Assembly (NCBI RefSeq): GCF_021462225.1
Contig: NC_061817.1
Coordinates: 10,773,936-10,837,935 of the forward strand
DNA from: Girardinichthys multiradiatus
Lineage: Eukaryota > Chordata > Actinopteri > Cyprinodontiformes > Goodeidae
DNA length: 64,000 bases
Direction: 5' to 3'
Below the pieces are notes generated by a model, which saw only the letters and a list, made by a program, of their open reading frames with translations, was not told where the DNA came from and did no database searches. Numbering within the stretch: position 1 is the stretch's first letter; the number at the start of each line of letters is the position of its first letter. Shown here piece after piece: positions 23,395 to 34,574 of the stretch. Position numbers and translations under genes: made by a program.

Positions 23395-24005
23395 GGCATT
23401 CATAACTCTTAACATTTTCACATTTTGTCACATTACAACCACAAAGTGCAATGTCTTTGTGATAGACCAACACAAAGCACCACATTGCTGTGACCTGCAA
23501 GGAAAAGGACATGTCTGTTTCTTTTCATATAAAAATTGGAAAAATGTCAGGGACATTTGTTTTCACCCCCTTTAATTTTGATACCCCTAGAAACATTCTG
23601 CCCTAAACTATTGCCTACAGATGTCACCTTGTTAGTTCACACACCTGTGTGTAATTTCATCCTAGCATAAACAGAGCTAACTCTGCACAGACAAATCCTC
23701 GTGGTGAAGCATGGCAGTGGAAGCATGATTCTGTGCGGTTGCTCTTCCTCCGGAGGGGCTGGGAAGTTGGTCTGAGTAAATGGGGAGATGAAAGACTCTG
23801 AAGGCAACTGGCTTCATGGGATTTTATTTAGTGGTATCAAAATAAATGGGACCGAAAACAAATCCATCGTTCACTTCTCAGACTTCTATTAGTAAAAATG
23901 AATTAAAAACCCCATATCCCTTTTCTTGGTATATCAACAGGAAAACCGGATACAATACACTGACCAATTGGACAAAATGTGAAAAAGTTCAAGAGGTGTG
24001 GATAA
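23395..24005. mobile_element. Tc1-like family A remnant with a fold-back arrangement
   Basis: The left terminal region (CATTTTGTCACATTACAACC, 23421-23440) and 5' segment run in plus orientation into a short transposase piece, VKHGSGSMILCG, at 23704-23739. From about 23795, the 5' segment appears again but inverted (CTCTGAAGGCAACTGG...ATCAAAATAAATGGGACC), followed by the terminal repeat AAAATGTGAAAAAGTTCAAG. Both ends therefore derive from the same end of the parent element. Confidence 0.65.
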
Positions 24006-24009
24006 GTTT

Positions 24010-25985
24010 AGCAAGGCAGCTTTGGTGTGCAAAACAGGTTATTCAATGTTGTCAAAGCAGCCAACCACACATTTCCACCTGTGTATTGGGGGCAGAAGGA
24101 GATGAGATAACATCAGAAAGTGGAGATAAGCAAAAGTGCGGTGGGCTTGTTTGGCTGAGCAGATGTAAGCTCCGGCAGCCCATTGTTTACATACAGTGCA
24201 CATGCAGGGCTTTGCTTAAAGCAGCGGTTGTTAACCGAAGGGGAATCCCCTGCTAAGAACCTTCAAATGAAGTTCCCCATACGGCCCAAGTCTTTACAGT
24301 CCCGTTTTAACAAAAAAGAAGAGGAATGTAAAGAGAATACGTTTTTTTTGCAGTTTGTAATTTCTATCAGAGCAAATATACGTAGAATGTTAATCTTGAA
24401 ACTGGAGCTTATATTTGATGCTGTCAAAATCTGGTGACAGTATAAAGTAGTTGAACACAGGATTAGTAACCACCTAACATTTGCAAATCATTTTATAATA
24501 ATACGATCAAGCTGTAGAAGAGAAAGTGCAACAGTACAACTGTCTCAAACATACTGGACTCAGTGATCTCTTCATATTTGCTTTACCATAATTATCTTCT
24601 GTGTTAGGTTTGCATTTTACACCTTTTATTGCTTGTTTGCTGAATTTGTTTTAAAGGTGCTGTAGGAATAAAGTTTTAGTTACTTATTTACGTCAAATTC
24701 ATAAAATCAGAGTTACAAATTATGTGGCAGCAATATATTCTGACTGTTGTCCATCCAAAAGCATTTATTAAAGTTGTTATTAAAGCTGTTCATGAGATAA
24801 GAAAAATATGATATCGGGATCAGGAGAAGATGAGATTATAACAATAATTTTTAATTTCCATGTTTTTGTGTGTTTTAGAATTTTCCAGTCCTGGTTTGAC
24901 TGGTATATTTATTGCTTCTGTAATGGTTCTCTAATTCTAAGGTGATCCTAATACTAAAACAAGAAACCCTCTGTGATTAAACTATTCCCTGTTCCATGAA
25001 GAATTGTCCAGTTCAGGTTTGACCAGTCTAATCATTTTAGATTTTTGATGTGTTCGTGGTTTGGAATTATTTAAAGACTGTTTGATTGTGCTTTGGTTTT
25101 GATTCTTGTTGGACTAGCTGTTAGCTTTAGACTTCAGAACCAAATAATCTGGATCTATACCAAATGAAGATGTCAAAAGTGAAAGGTAATAAATACTTAT
25201 AATTCTTTTTTTTACCAGAGCCTCACTTCAAAAATCCTGGACTGTCCCTTTAAGAATATAATTGTATAAATTTATCTTTTGATCTTTACTCCGTTGCACT
25301 TTTATTAAAAAAACAACAAAACAAAAAAACAAAAAACATTTCTAAACTGTAAAAGCCTGGCAAGTGAGTAAGGGACAGAAGCCAGCCAACAGAGTGAGTC
25401 TTGCAGCATGGAAAACACACCATGACTGGACATGACATCTCCTGGTAAGATGTTAGAGGTTGACACCATCCTGGGGACCTTGCTTTAACTTGCTGACCTC
25501 CCTGAATCCTAAACGCTCCTTTCCCTTGTTGAAATCAAATCTCTCTATAACAGCTAAAATGGTGCATTTCTGTACACACAATGCAGCGCAGCAACCAATA
25601 TTCTCTGTGAGACTTGGCTTTTGTCATAACTCAGGGAAACAAAACGAGCTCAGCCTAAGAAAATGTGTCTCCGACCACGAGTCCACAAGAATTCTGCCCT
25701 TTTTTTTTTAAGAAACCTTTTACTGTCTTAAACTTTTTAATTTCTTTCACATAACATGACACATTGCACATCAGCATTGTAAATTTTGCTACAATAGGGG
25801 CAAGGAAGCCTGGGCGAAATTGCAAAGGCCCCTATGTTTTTTTTCTCTGACGCGTGTGTGGAAATAATAACGGTAATGGTTTGCAGATGAGTGGAGTGAG
25901 CTGTGAATGACATTATGATTGTAGTGCAATTACCAAGAGCTTGAAAACAGACGGACAGAGTTTGGAGTAATGACTTGAACACATC
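24010..25985. other. non-coding sequence with short repeat scraps
   Basis: A scrap at about 24220-24255 (AAGCAGCGGTTGTTAACC) resembles a hAT end common in fish. A-rich runs occur near 25305-25340. No exon supported. Confidence 0.4.
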
Positions 25986-25990
25986 TAATG

Positions 25991-26936
25991 TTAGAGGTGT
26001 AACAAACATCCAGCTGACAAGATGAGACGATACGTGACATTAGGTTCACAAGTAACAGAGATTTTAGCTAAATTGGTGTGGAAAATTAAGAATAACATTT
26101 TTTTTTTTTTTTTGCTTTTCAAATAGTAAAAAGGTTTCCCAAACCATATTGGTATTCACTGTAGAATATTTCAGTCAAGGTTTAACACTTCCATATATTG
26201 TGGTTTTCATGCTTGCCTGATTCTATGATTGTCTTAATACTAAAGAAGCATGGAAGACGCTCTTATTTTCTCTTGTCTTCACAAATAAATGAAATGTTTC
26301 ATCCCAAACTGTGTTTGATAGAACCTCTGTTCCGCTTGAAATTATTCAGTTCAGGTTGTTCAGTATTTTAAAATTTTACCTAAAGATAATCAAACGCAGA
26401 CCAGACTAGAAAAATATCCACATTAATCCACATTCACTAATTGAAAACAGGTCTTTAATCTGAAGCTACAGAACAGATGTCAACTGAAACACCAGTATTG
26501 CTAGCAGCTAAATTTTAGTCTATAGTTGTAATCCTACAGTGTCTACAAATCATTCGTAACTTGTCTTTCACATTCTCAATCTTTCTTTATATAAAGAAGT
26601 TTTTTTTTAAATTGGTAAGCCAAAGTTCTGCCAAATAAACAAGTTAAAGGTGTGAGGGCTTCTTCAATGCTAACGTAACTGAGTGTTACGAGCCAGAGGG
26701 TGGTATGAGAGAGCCACTGATGAACTGCTACTTTTTTCAATTCAAAATAAGAGCCCAAACCTAGATACGGTGTTCCAAGACTAATGCACCCATCTTCATA
26801 ACTGGGGCTCATAATAATAGTTTAAAGTACAACAGCAATTACACGGCACTTTGAGACAGACTTCATTTTGAAGAGAAATATCCTGGGGTTTTAATATTGT
26901 GAGATCTCGTGCCATGAAATCTCGTTGCACCACTAA
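25991..26936. mobile_element. hAT-like non-autonomous element (copy 2, both ends present)
   Basis: The left end TTAGAGGTGTAACAAACAT at 25991 is matched by an inverted right end, read from 26936 as TTAGTGGTGCAACGAGAT. The right subterminal block GAGATCTCGTGCCATG is shared with copies at 5815-5890 and 36076-36180. There is no transposase frame in the 946 bp. No exact 8-bp duplication remains. Confidence 0.5.
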
Positions 26937-26939
26937 TTA

Positions 26940-26998
26940 ATAAAAAAAACAAACACACACACACTAACACACGCACACACATACACACACACACAAAT
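26940..26998 (+). repeat. A-rich/(CA)n microsatellite
   Basis: Interrupted CA repeats after an A-rich stretch. Confidence 0.85.
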
Positions 26999-27070
26999 GC
27001 AAAAGTGGTAATGACAACAATAGCACAAATAATGTTAATAGTAATAATAATAATATTTATGGATGCATAC

Positions 27071-27154
27071 CCTGTATGAATCTGACACTACATAGCACTC
27101 AGGCATCCCAGGAGCTCTGGAGGGTTCTTCGTTCAACAGAAAGGACTCCGTTGC
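27071..27154 (-). CDS. candidate 84-nt coding exon upstream of nfix (unrecognised)
   Basis: On the minus strand, a typical acceptor (pyrimidine-rich tract ending TTACATTTCAG) at 27155 is followed by 84 nt, open in only one frame, ending CAGG|GTATGC at 27070. The open frame is exactly 28 codons, phase 0 at both ends. It begins ATESFLLN, ends ECYVVSDSYR, and carries an internal ATG at codon 17. The other two frames have stops. I do not recognise the peptide. It is on the nfix strand, 6.5 kb upstream of exon 1, and its phase would splice in frame to NFI exon 2 (also phase 0), so an alternative 5' nfix exon is plausible. It could also belong to another gene or be chance; an open 84-nt stretch is not rare by itself. 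The pair of good splice sites is what raises it. Confidence 0.4.
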
Positions 27155-27159
27155 CTGAA

Positions 27160-27640
27160 ATGTAACAAAACAGTCATTCATTTATTCAGTGACAAAGCAT
27201 TTAAAACCATGCAACTTAAAAAGACACAGAAAAGCTGCTTGCAAAGCTGCAGAATCAGATTTTGTAAAATCCTCCTCCTCATCCCTCTTGACCTATTTAA
27301 ACCCCCACCACCCCCATCGCCTTTCTCCAAGTTCTGCCAGCAGACACTCCTTTCATCTTTGCATTCCAGACGTGTTCACATGCGCAGATAGTGTGCACTG
27401 CCCGGCTGTGCCCATGTGGAGTGTAGGCCCGAAGCCCTGCCCCGTCAGCCGCCAATTCTTCTAATGGGGAGAAAAGTGTTTAGCTGTGGCACACTCGGAT
27501 AATGCTCAGACACAATGGCATTTCCTGTCCACTGCCATTTCACCTGCATGGTCACTTTTTTTCTGTCATCGTGCACTGATTTAGCACAAAGCATTCACAC
27601 ACACAGTCTTACATTACACACATTCAGCAGAAACCCATAC
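27160..27640. other. non-coding sequence
   Basis: Includes a C-rich segment at 27295-27340. No exon beyond the candidate at 27071-27154 is supported. Confidence 0.4.
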
Positions 27641-27643
27641 ATA

Positions 27644-28387
27644 GTCTATTGCAAAAGTATTCACGCCCCTTTAACCTTTTTTACATTAAAACAACAAATA
27701 TTTATGTATTATATTTGGATTTTATGTGCCATACCAACACAAAATAGCACATCATAGTGAAGTAAAATGAAAAAGGTACAAGGTTTTCTGAATTATTTAC
27801 AAATATAAATCTGAAAAGTGTGGCATTCATTTCTATTCAGCCCTTTATTGTGATATTCATAAACAAAATCTATAACAATCAATTTCCTTCAGAAGTCAAT
27901 TAGTAAACAGAGTCCATCTGTGTGTAATAATCTCAGTAAAAATCAAGGTGTTCTATGAAGGCCTCAGAGGATTATTAGAGAATATTAGCAAACAAACAGC
28001 ATCATAAAGACCATGGAACGCAACAAACAGGCAAGGGATGAAGAATGGCCAAGTCAAAGTCCAGAACTAACTTTAAATTGAGAATCTATGACAAGACTTG
28101 AAAACTGATGATTACAGACACTCTCCACCCAAACTGACTGAGCTTGAGCTATTTTGCTAAGAAGAATGTGCAAAACTTTCTGCCTGTAGATGTGCAAAGA
28201 TGGTAGAGGAATACCTCAAAAGACTTGCAACTGGGAATACAATGAAAGATAGTCCACTTTACAGATATGCACTACTGTGTGTGTGGGTCTATCACATAAA
28301 ATCCCAACAGAACACACTGATGTTAGTGGTTGTAAGGTGACTAAATCTGGAAAACATCAAGGGGCAGAAATACTTTTCAGGGCACAG
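27644..28387 (+). mobile_element. Tc1-like family A element, internally deleted, both ends and TA flanks kept
   Basis: Flanked by TA at 27642-27643 and 28388-28389. The ends are GTCTATTGCAAAAGTATTCA and, inverted, CTGTGCCCTGAAAAGTATTT. The interior holds the 5' segment (CTCAGAGGATTATTAGAG, AACAAACAGCATCATAAAG) joined by deletion to the 3' transposase part (GCCAAGTCAAAGTCCAGAAC, GACTGAGCTTGAGCTATTTT). It is 744 bp compared with about 1.6 kb for a full element. Confidence 0.82.
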
Positions 28388-28394
28388 TAGGCGG

Positions 28395-30065
28395 ATCGTG
28401 CATCTGCCATCATCCACACACACACAGGCCACACTACGGCCTCTGTGTTGTATAGCTAAAGTGTTTATATCCAGTGTTTGTTTCTATTCAGTGCAGTTCA
28501 TTTGTATGCTATGGGATGGCCCAGCAGAGGCTCTGAATGAGCAACCAGGGCAGTTCTGAAGTCAATTGAAGCAGCCAGACCAGACAACATAGAAGGGAAG
28601 GAACTTAAAACAGGGAATCTGGGTCAGGGTGGGAGTTCTGCCTGGCTCACAAGCCAGTAGCTATTAGTTTTGCATCTAAACTGGTACAAAGAGGGTTTTT
28701 TTTCTGAGTAAGTTTAAATTCTTGGAATCAAGTAAACCTGTTAGGCTGAGGCTAAAATCTCCAGGGAAATGAAAATAACTTATTGAGCTGCAGGTGAGAA
28801 GCTTTATACACGAATGTGCTCTTAAACCTACCGGAAAGCGGAGAACTGGGGAAGTAATCCTGTTTTCCAGAACTTTCCTAACATATCTTAAGCTGGAACA
28901 AACGTGCACCCAAAACAGGAACAAACTTTGCTCATAGCCAGCAAGAAAAATGTAAACTTATTGAAACTGGCATGTGTGATAAACAATTCAGAGGGAACTC
29001 AAACAGACATTAGCTTGCTTAAGCATTAACATATGCACACAAATACACTCATGCACTGGGTGACATGGGATTGCCCTTGAACAAATACATGCAGCGACAC
29101 TTGCATAAACACAGCACTATAATAAGTCCCAGACTTAGGCTAACCGAGCTGTGGCTGGAGACACAGGCTATTCATATCCTTCAGAATGAGAGGTTACAGC
29201 TCGAGTCCTTTCCCTTTTACTGTAACAAAGGAAGGACATGTGTGCGTGTAATTTAACTCAGAGTTTGTGGCCAAAGGTCTAGGGCTGGTTGATTAGCATA
29301 AGAATAACACAGATTTTATTTAGCACAGAGTTTAGCATGTGCCATGTGGAGCGTGCACATGGTCGAAGAAAGTTAGAAGTTGAGCCGTTCAATTGTCTGG
29401 GAAAACACCCCTCAACACATTCAGCCTCAGCGCCCAACTTCTGGCATGTCACTGCTAATATGTAAGGAAACACTAAAGGAAAACCATTTTAAACCATTTG
29501 TCCCACTAAATGGTGCCCTTGTCAAGCTCTCCGGGCTTTCTGTTAAGCTCTTAAACTGCCCAGTCCAGCTGAGGGATATATTTTACTCTGCTGATAATAT
29601 CAGAGCAGCACAAAATGTGGCACAACAGTAGTCCTTGCCACCTTGTGTTTCTGGCACGTTTTAGTCATTTGAAGATGAAAAATTATCTGGACCGCACAGA
29701 CATTTGAGTTCCGGGTCGGTGTGGCTAAACACTAAGGGAAATGAAAGGATAAAACATGGATAACTTTTAGAAAAGGGAGCCTTTCTCCAGACCACAGTGT
29801 TGGTGGAGGTGGAAAGTTTCAAAATATTAAATTTCCCCTCTGTGATTTTACAATTTATGCCAGTACATACATATATTTTTGCTATATAAATCTAATTCAT
29901 AAACAGTCCCTTAAAAAGCAATTGGCTCCCTTACAAATTTCTTCAGCTTTTGTTTTTCTGCCACAGCTTAAAGGTTTAGATAATCAAATAAAAAATTTTT
30001 TCAGAAAAGGATCTACTGAGTAAATACAAAATGCACTTTTCAAATGAGGATTTGATTCATTAGGG
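28395..30065. other. no gene recognised
   Basis: No named repeat or supported exon. Small open frames on both strands only. Confidence 0.4.
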
Positions 30066-30069
30066 AGGA

Positions 30070-30232
30070 AAAAATGATGCATGCCTGGTCCAACACACCT
30101 GAATCAAATGGCAGAATTGCCTCCTCAACATATAGTTAAGCTCTACAGAGTCTTGTTAGATGAACAGAAGCAGAGACACATCTGAAAGGACACTGGTCCT
30201 GGAGGACTGGAGTTTGACACCCCTGCTTAGGA
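30070..30232. mobile_element. fish interspersed repeat fragment (hAT-like end)
   Basis: Contains CCTGGTCCAACACACCTGAA at 30085-30104 and ends GGAGGACTGGAGTTTGACAC, a recognisable fish dispersed-repeat signature. Only one end and part of the interior are visible. Class assignment is tentative. Confidence 0.45.
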
Positions 30233-30239
30233 TTTTACG

Positions 30240-31420
30240 CCATGACAATCTCCATGCCTCCATGCTGCAAACATTACCGATTGGGGGATTAACCGACTAG
30301 GCTGACATCTTTAATAGTGGTCAGGTGGGATATATTCAGAGGGAGATTGAACATGTAGAGTTCTGCTTTTATTAATGTAATGAATTTGGTTGTGATTTGC
30401 TACCAGAATGTGCATCATATGTTTTCTTTGGTAATTTGAGACATAGGTGTCTATTCATTGTGAGAAACTTAATTAATGTGGTTCCTACAGACCTTCTAAG
30501 ATCCCTAGAGGTTCTTTTGTTTCGTCTATGCACACAAAATAAAATTTTCGCAAACAGGGTAATTGGTATAAAATGATAAACTATGTAAACAATCAATGTT
30601 ATTTCAAGGGGTCACTAAGGAATTAAATTCCCATTAACAGGACTATCCTGCTAAACAAGGGAGCTGTACTATCATCTGGCATTCTGTCTGTTGTCCATAT
30701 ATAGTCACTTAATATGAAAATATTAAATTTAAAAGGAAAGTGTGTTTTCTATGACGTGTCTTCCCGCAGATATCAGGAAGACTAAACGGAGTACTGCAGA
30801 GTTACTCTGTTCTATTCGTTTGAGTTTTCAACCACTGTCTGCCATGGAACATGTTCGATTTGGAATCTCATTCGGTAATATTAGTTAAAGTATGAGTCTT
30901 CATTCTCTAAGGAACACAGACTGAGACTGCTGTTTTAGTAATGCCAGCCACACTAAAAAATAAAACAAGATACTAAAGGCAGATCAGAAAATAAACCGTG
31001 GTTTTATTTTGACTTTGTTATAAAAAAAGCAAAACTTAGTTTTTCAACAACTGCTGGCTCTCACAAACAGTGTGTCATGGTCTCTACTTCTAACATTTTA
31101 CTTATTTTGAAAATTTTGACTTGACGTTCCAGGCATTGCAACTAATTGGCAGTTTCAACACTTGCCGGATAGAGCCTTGGCAGAGCTATTTTATATGTGC
31201 AGTTTTAGTGTATTTAATACCAAGAAGAATTTCATAAAGTATGATGAAGAGGAGAAGAATGAGCAGTGGAAGCATCCATAAAAAAGTTGTACAAATCCAA
31301 AACAAATTGCTTGAAAGCACCCTAGAACTATGCACACCTCCCCATCCTCGTTCTTTAAAAGCAGTGTCTTAACACTAAATAATAACACTTAACTCTGTTA
31401 TTGACTCTTTTCATAAAACT
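30240..31420. other. no gene recognised
   Basis: AT-rich, no supported exon or named repeat. Confidence 0.4.
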
Positions 31421-31633
31421 ATTAACAAACATTTTCCCATTCTATCACATTACAACCACAAACTTTGATTTATTTTGTTGGAATTTACAGACTGAAAATG
31501 CAGCCAATTCTTTGAATAAAAGCTTAAGCTCATTTAGATTCAACAGTATTTGTAAACATTAACTTTGAAGTCATACAATAGATTTTCAATTGGATTTAGG
31601 TCTGGACATTGACTGTTCCAACACATGAATATA

Positions 31634-32844
31634 CACTCACCGGCCACTTTATTAGGTACAGCTTGCTAGTACCGGGTTGGACCCCCTTTTGCCTTCAGAA
31701 CTGCCTTATTCAGCATAGATTCAACAAGGTACTGGAAACATTCCTCAGAGAGTTTGGTCCATATTGACATGATAGCATCACACAGATGCTGCAGATTTTT
31801 TGGCTGCACATCCATGATGCGAATCTCCCGTTCCTCCACATCCCAAAGGCGCTCTATTGGATTGAGATCTGGTGACTGTGGAGGCCATCCGAGTACAGTG
31901 AACTCATCGTCATGTTCAAGAAACCAGTCTGAGATGATTTGTGCTTTATGACATGGCGCGTTATTCTGCTGGAAGAAACCAACAGAAGATGGGTACACTG
32001 TGGTCATAAAGGATGGACATGGTCTGCACCAATACTCAGGTAGGCTGTGGTGTTGACATGATGCTCAATTGGTACTAAGAGGCCCAAAGTGTGCCAAGAA
32101 AAGATCCCCCACACCATTACGCCACCACCACCAGCCTGAACCATTGATACAATACAGGATGGATCCATGCTTTCATGTTGTTGACAACATATTCTGACCC
32201 TACCATCTTAATGTTGCAGCAGAAATCAAGACTCATCAAACCAGGCAACGTTTTTCCAATCTTCTATTGTCCAATTTTGGTGAGCCTGTGCAACTGTAGC
32301 CTCAGTTTGCTGTTCTTAGCTGACAGGAGTGGCACCCGGTGTGGTCTGCTGCTGCTGTAGCCCATCTGCCTCAAGGTTTGACGTGTTGTGCATTCAGAGA
32401 TGCTCTTCTGCATGCCTTGGTTGTAACGAGTGGTTATTTGAGTTACTATTGCCTTTCTATCTGCTCAAACAAGCCTGGCCATTCTCCTCTGACCTCTGGC
32501 ATCAACAAGTCATTTGTGCCCACAGAACTGCTGCTCACTGGATATCTTCTCTTTTTGGACCATTCTCTGTAAACCCTAGAGATGGTAGTGCGTAAAAATC
32601 CCAGTAGATCAGCAGTTTCTGAAATACTCAGACCAGCCCGTCTGGAACCAACAACCATGCCACGTTCAAAGTCACTTAAATCACCTTTCTTCCCCATTCT
32701 GATGCTTGGTTTGAACTACAGCAGATAGTCTTGACCATGTCTACATGCCTAAATGCATTGAGTTGCTGCCATGTTATTGGCTGATTAGAAATTTGCGTTA
32801 ACGAGCAGTTGGACAGGTGTACCTAATAAAATGGCCGGTGAGTG
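31634..32844 (-). mobile_element. Tc1-like DD36E element nested in family A, near-complete
   Basis: The ends are CACTCACCGGCCACTTTATTAGGTAC and its inverse, flanked by TA at 31632-31633 and 32845-32846. The outer 25 bp are nearly perfect inverted repeats. At 1211 bp it is close to full length for this fish family. The transposase runs on the minus strand and is broken (see next entry). Confidence 0.92.
31666..32697 (-). pseudogene. Tc1-like transposase, frameshifted, catalytic Asp changed to Asn
   Basis: The N-terminal part (32697 down to 32446) starts MGKKGDLSDFERGMVVG and has the helix-turn-helix stretch SISETADLLG. It then drifts out of frame and meets stops from 32448 on. The C-terminal part (32007 down to 31666) carries GFFQQNNAPCH, where the second catalytic Asp is Asn, and the Glu motif SPDLNPIERLWD, ending KAKGGPTRY. 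The distance between those two catalytic positions is 36 residues (DD36E spacing). The middle, including the first Asp, is split by several stops. Inactive. Confidence 0.9.
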
Positions 32845-33359
32845 TATACTAATCCAAACCATGCAATTTTAGCCCTGGCTGTATGTTTTGGGTCATTGCC
32901 CTGATAGAAGGTGAACCTTCTGCCCCAGTCTCAAGTCTTTTGCAGTCTCTAAAAGGTTTTATTCTACGGTTGTCCTATATTTAGCTCCATTCATCTTCCC
33001 ATCTACCTGCTTCCCAGCTGATTTTGGACACATCTGACCAGAGCAGCCTCTTCCACCAGTTTGATGTGTGCTCTATATGGCTTATGGCAAACTGCAAATG
33101 TGACTTTGTTTGGCTTTCCTTCAACAATAATTATGTTCTTGTGATTCTTCCATCTGCAGATTCTTCCACCTAAGCTGTGGAACTCCTTCAGAGTTACTAT
33201 AGGTTTTGCCATACTGTTACCACTTGGATTTTTCTCCTTGACCTGTCTGCTGAGCTCCTTGGTCTTCATGAGGCTGTTTGCTCAGTGATATTTTCTATGA
33301 AACCTCCAAAGCCTTCACAGAACAACTGGAAGAGTTCAAGGTGTATGAAAACATTTGAA

Positions 33360-34570
33360 CGGAACAGTATTTTAGCACATTACCACAAGATTGGTCAGGG
33401 TTGTGGAGGTTGAAGAACTAAATCAAGTCAAGACAAGTCAGTTCTCTATAGTCTGCGCTGACCTGAATATTTATTTTAAATAAGATTCATGACCTGCACA
33501 GCACCTTTTCTCTATCATGTCTGTTCATTTTTCTCCAAAAACCACAAACACAATAACTCAGAATTGGAAGAGGGCATGATGCCGAGTGTTGGCTTGCTTT
33601 CAAATGGATTAATTGGAACACATATACATAATTCCCGCCTTTCCCTATCTCACTCATTGTCTTCTCCGCACCAAAACACAAGGACAGAAACCACCTGGGT
33701 TTCCACATTTCTGATCTATGCAGGAGAGGCGGGTATCTTCACAGCCACTGATTAACAGCCTTCTCATTGCTCCATCGTACCGTCCTACCCATTAACAGCA
33801 TCAACACAATCAAGTTTCTAGAGCATCAGAGGGTTCTCTTCCCCTGGGGAAGATAACTGACCCAGTCCCATTACATTCACACTTAACTGTATTCTCAGTT
33901 TTACCTGGTAACGGGCTAGCAAACCTGTGCAGAGGAGGGAGGCACATCAAAGAGTAGGAGGGGTAGAAGGTGGAACTTGTTTGTAGAAAAAAATGTGTAG
34001 GAGAATATGAAAGGGAAAATTTACGTTGTGTGAGTTCAAGCCAGCATCACCTCAGGGAGAAATGCTGGAAAAATGTGATATTTTACACCTGCGTCTCAGG
34101 AGGTGCAGAACATGAGACATGGTGTGGGAGTGGGTGGCAGTAATTAGAAGAGTGTGCATATATGTGTATGCGTGTGTTTTAGAAGGTTCTTTTTGTATGT
34201 TTTTGGGGCTTGCCACTGGTTATTTCTTTTCCCAGCATTCAAGTTGGTACAATCCATTCGCTGCTGCATTATTTACAATGCTAAATCTGGTTCCGATTGC
34301 TCGGAAAACAGCTGAAAAGGGAACAAATATGCTAATGTTTTTCCAGTGATAAATAGCTGGCAAGCTCTGTTTAATGAATAATGCTATCGGCTCTAATTCC
34401 TAATTAGAGCCTAAAAAGAGGAGTGCAAAGGGAAGAAATACATGTATTGTTGTGAAGTAAAAAGATACCAACACCTTCACAAATTAAGTTGACTTCGTTA
34501 CACACAGCAGTATGCAGTCAAATGTTCCTTAACCAATTCATTTGAGACTTAATCATTGTTTAAGGCATAA
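33360..34570. other. no gene recognised
   Basis: No supported exon or named repeat. Several overlapping short frames on both strands. Confidence 0.4.
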
Positions 34571-34574
34571 TCGG

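Larger units (their letters stand above)
31425..33358 (-). mobile_element. Tc1-like family A element (decayed), interrupted by a complete Tc1 insertion
   Basis: The outer parts 31425-31633 and 32845-33358 belong to one minus-strand family A copy. They show the terminal sequence CTATCACATTACAACC at 31442, the 3' transposase stretch GGATTTAGGTCTGGACATTG (31592-31611), then, after the insertion, CTGCCCCAGTCTCAAG and the 5' stretch TTCATGAGGCTGTTTGC. It is broken at TA by the element at 31634-32844. Internal deletions remove part of the catalytic region. Confidence 0.82.

Noticed and set aside
23846..24256. 136-codon plus-strand open frame
   Set aside because: Its first part lies in inverted Tc1 debris and the rest resembles no protein.
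21137..25250. Possible paired ends CAGGGATAGTTCAC (21137) and GGACTGTCCCTTTAAG (25238) of one large element
   Set aside because: The two ends match poorly and lie 4 kb apart with unrelated repeats between; each is better treated as an isolated scrap.
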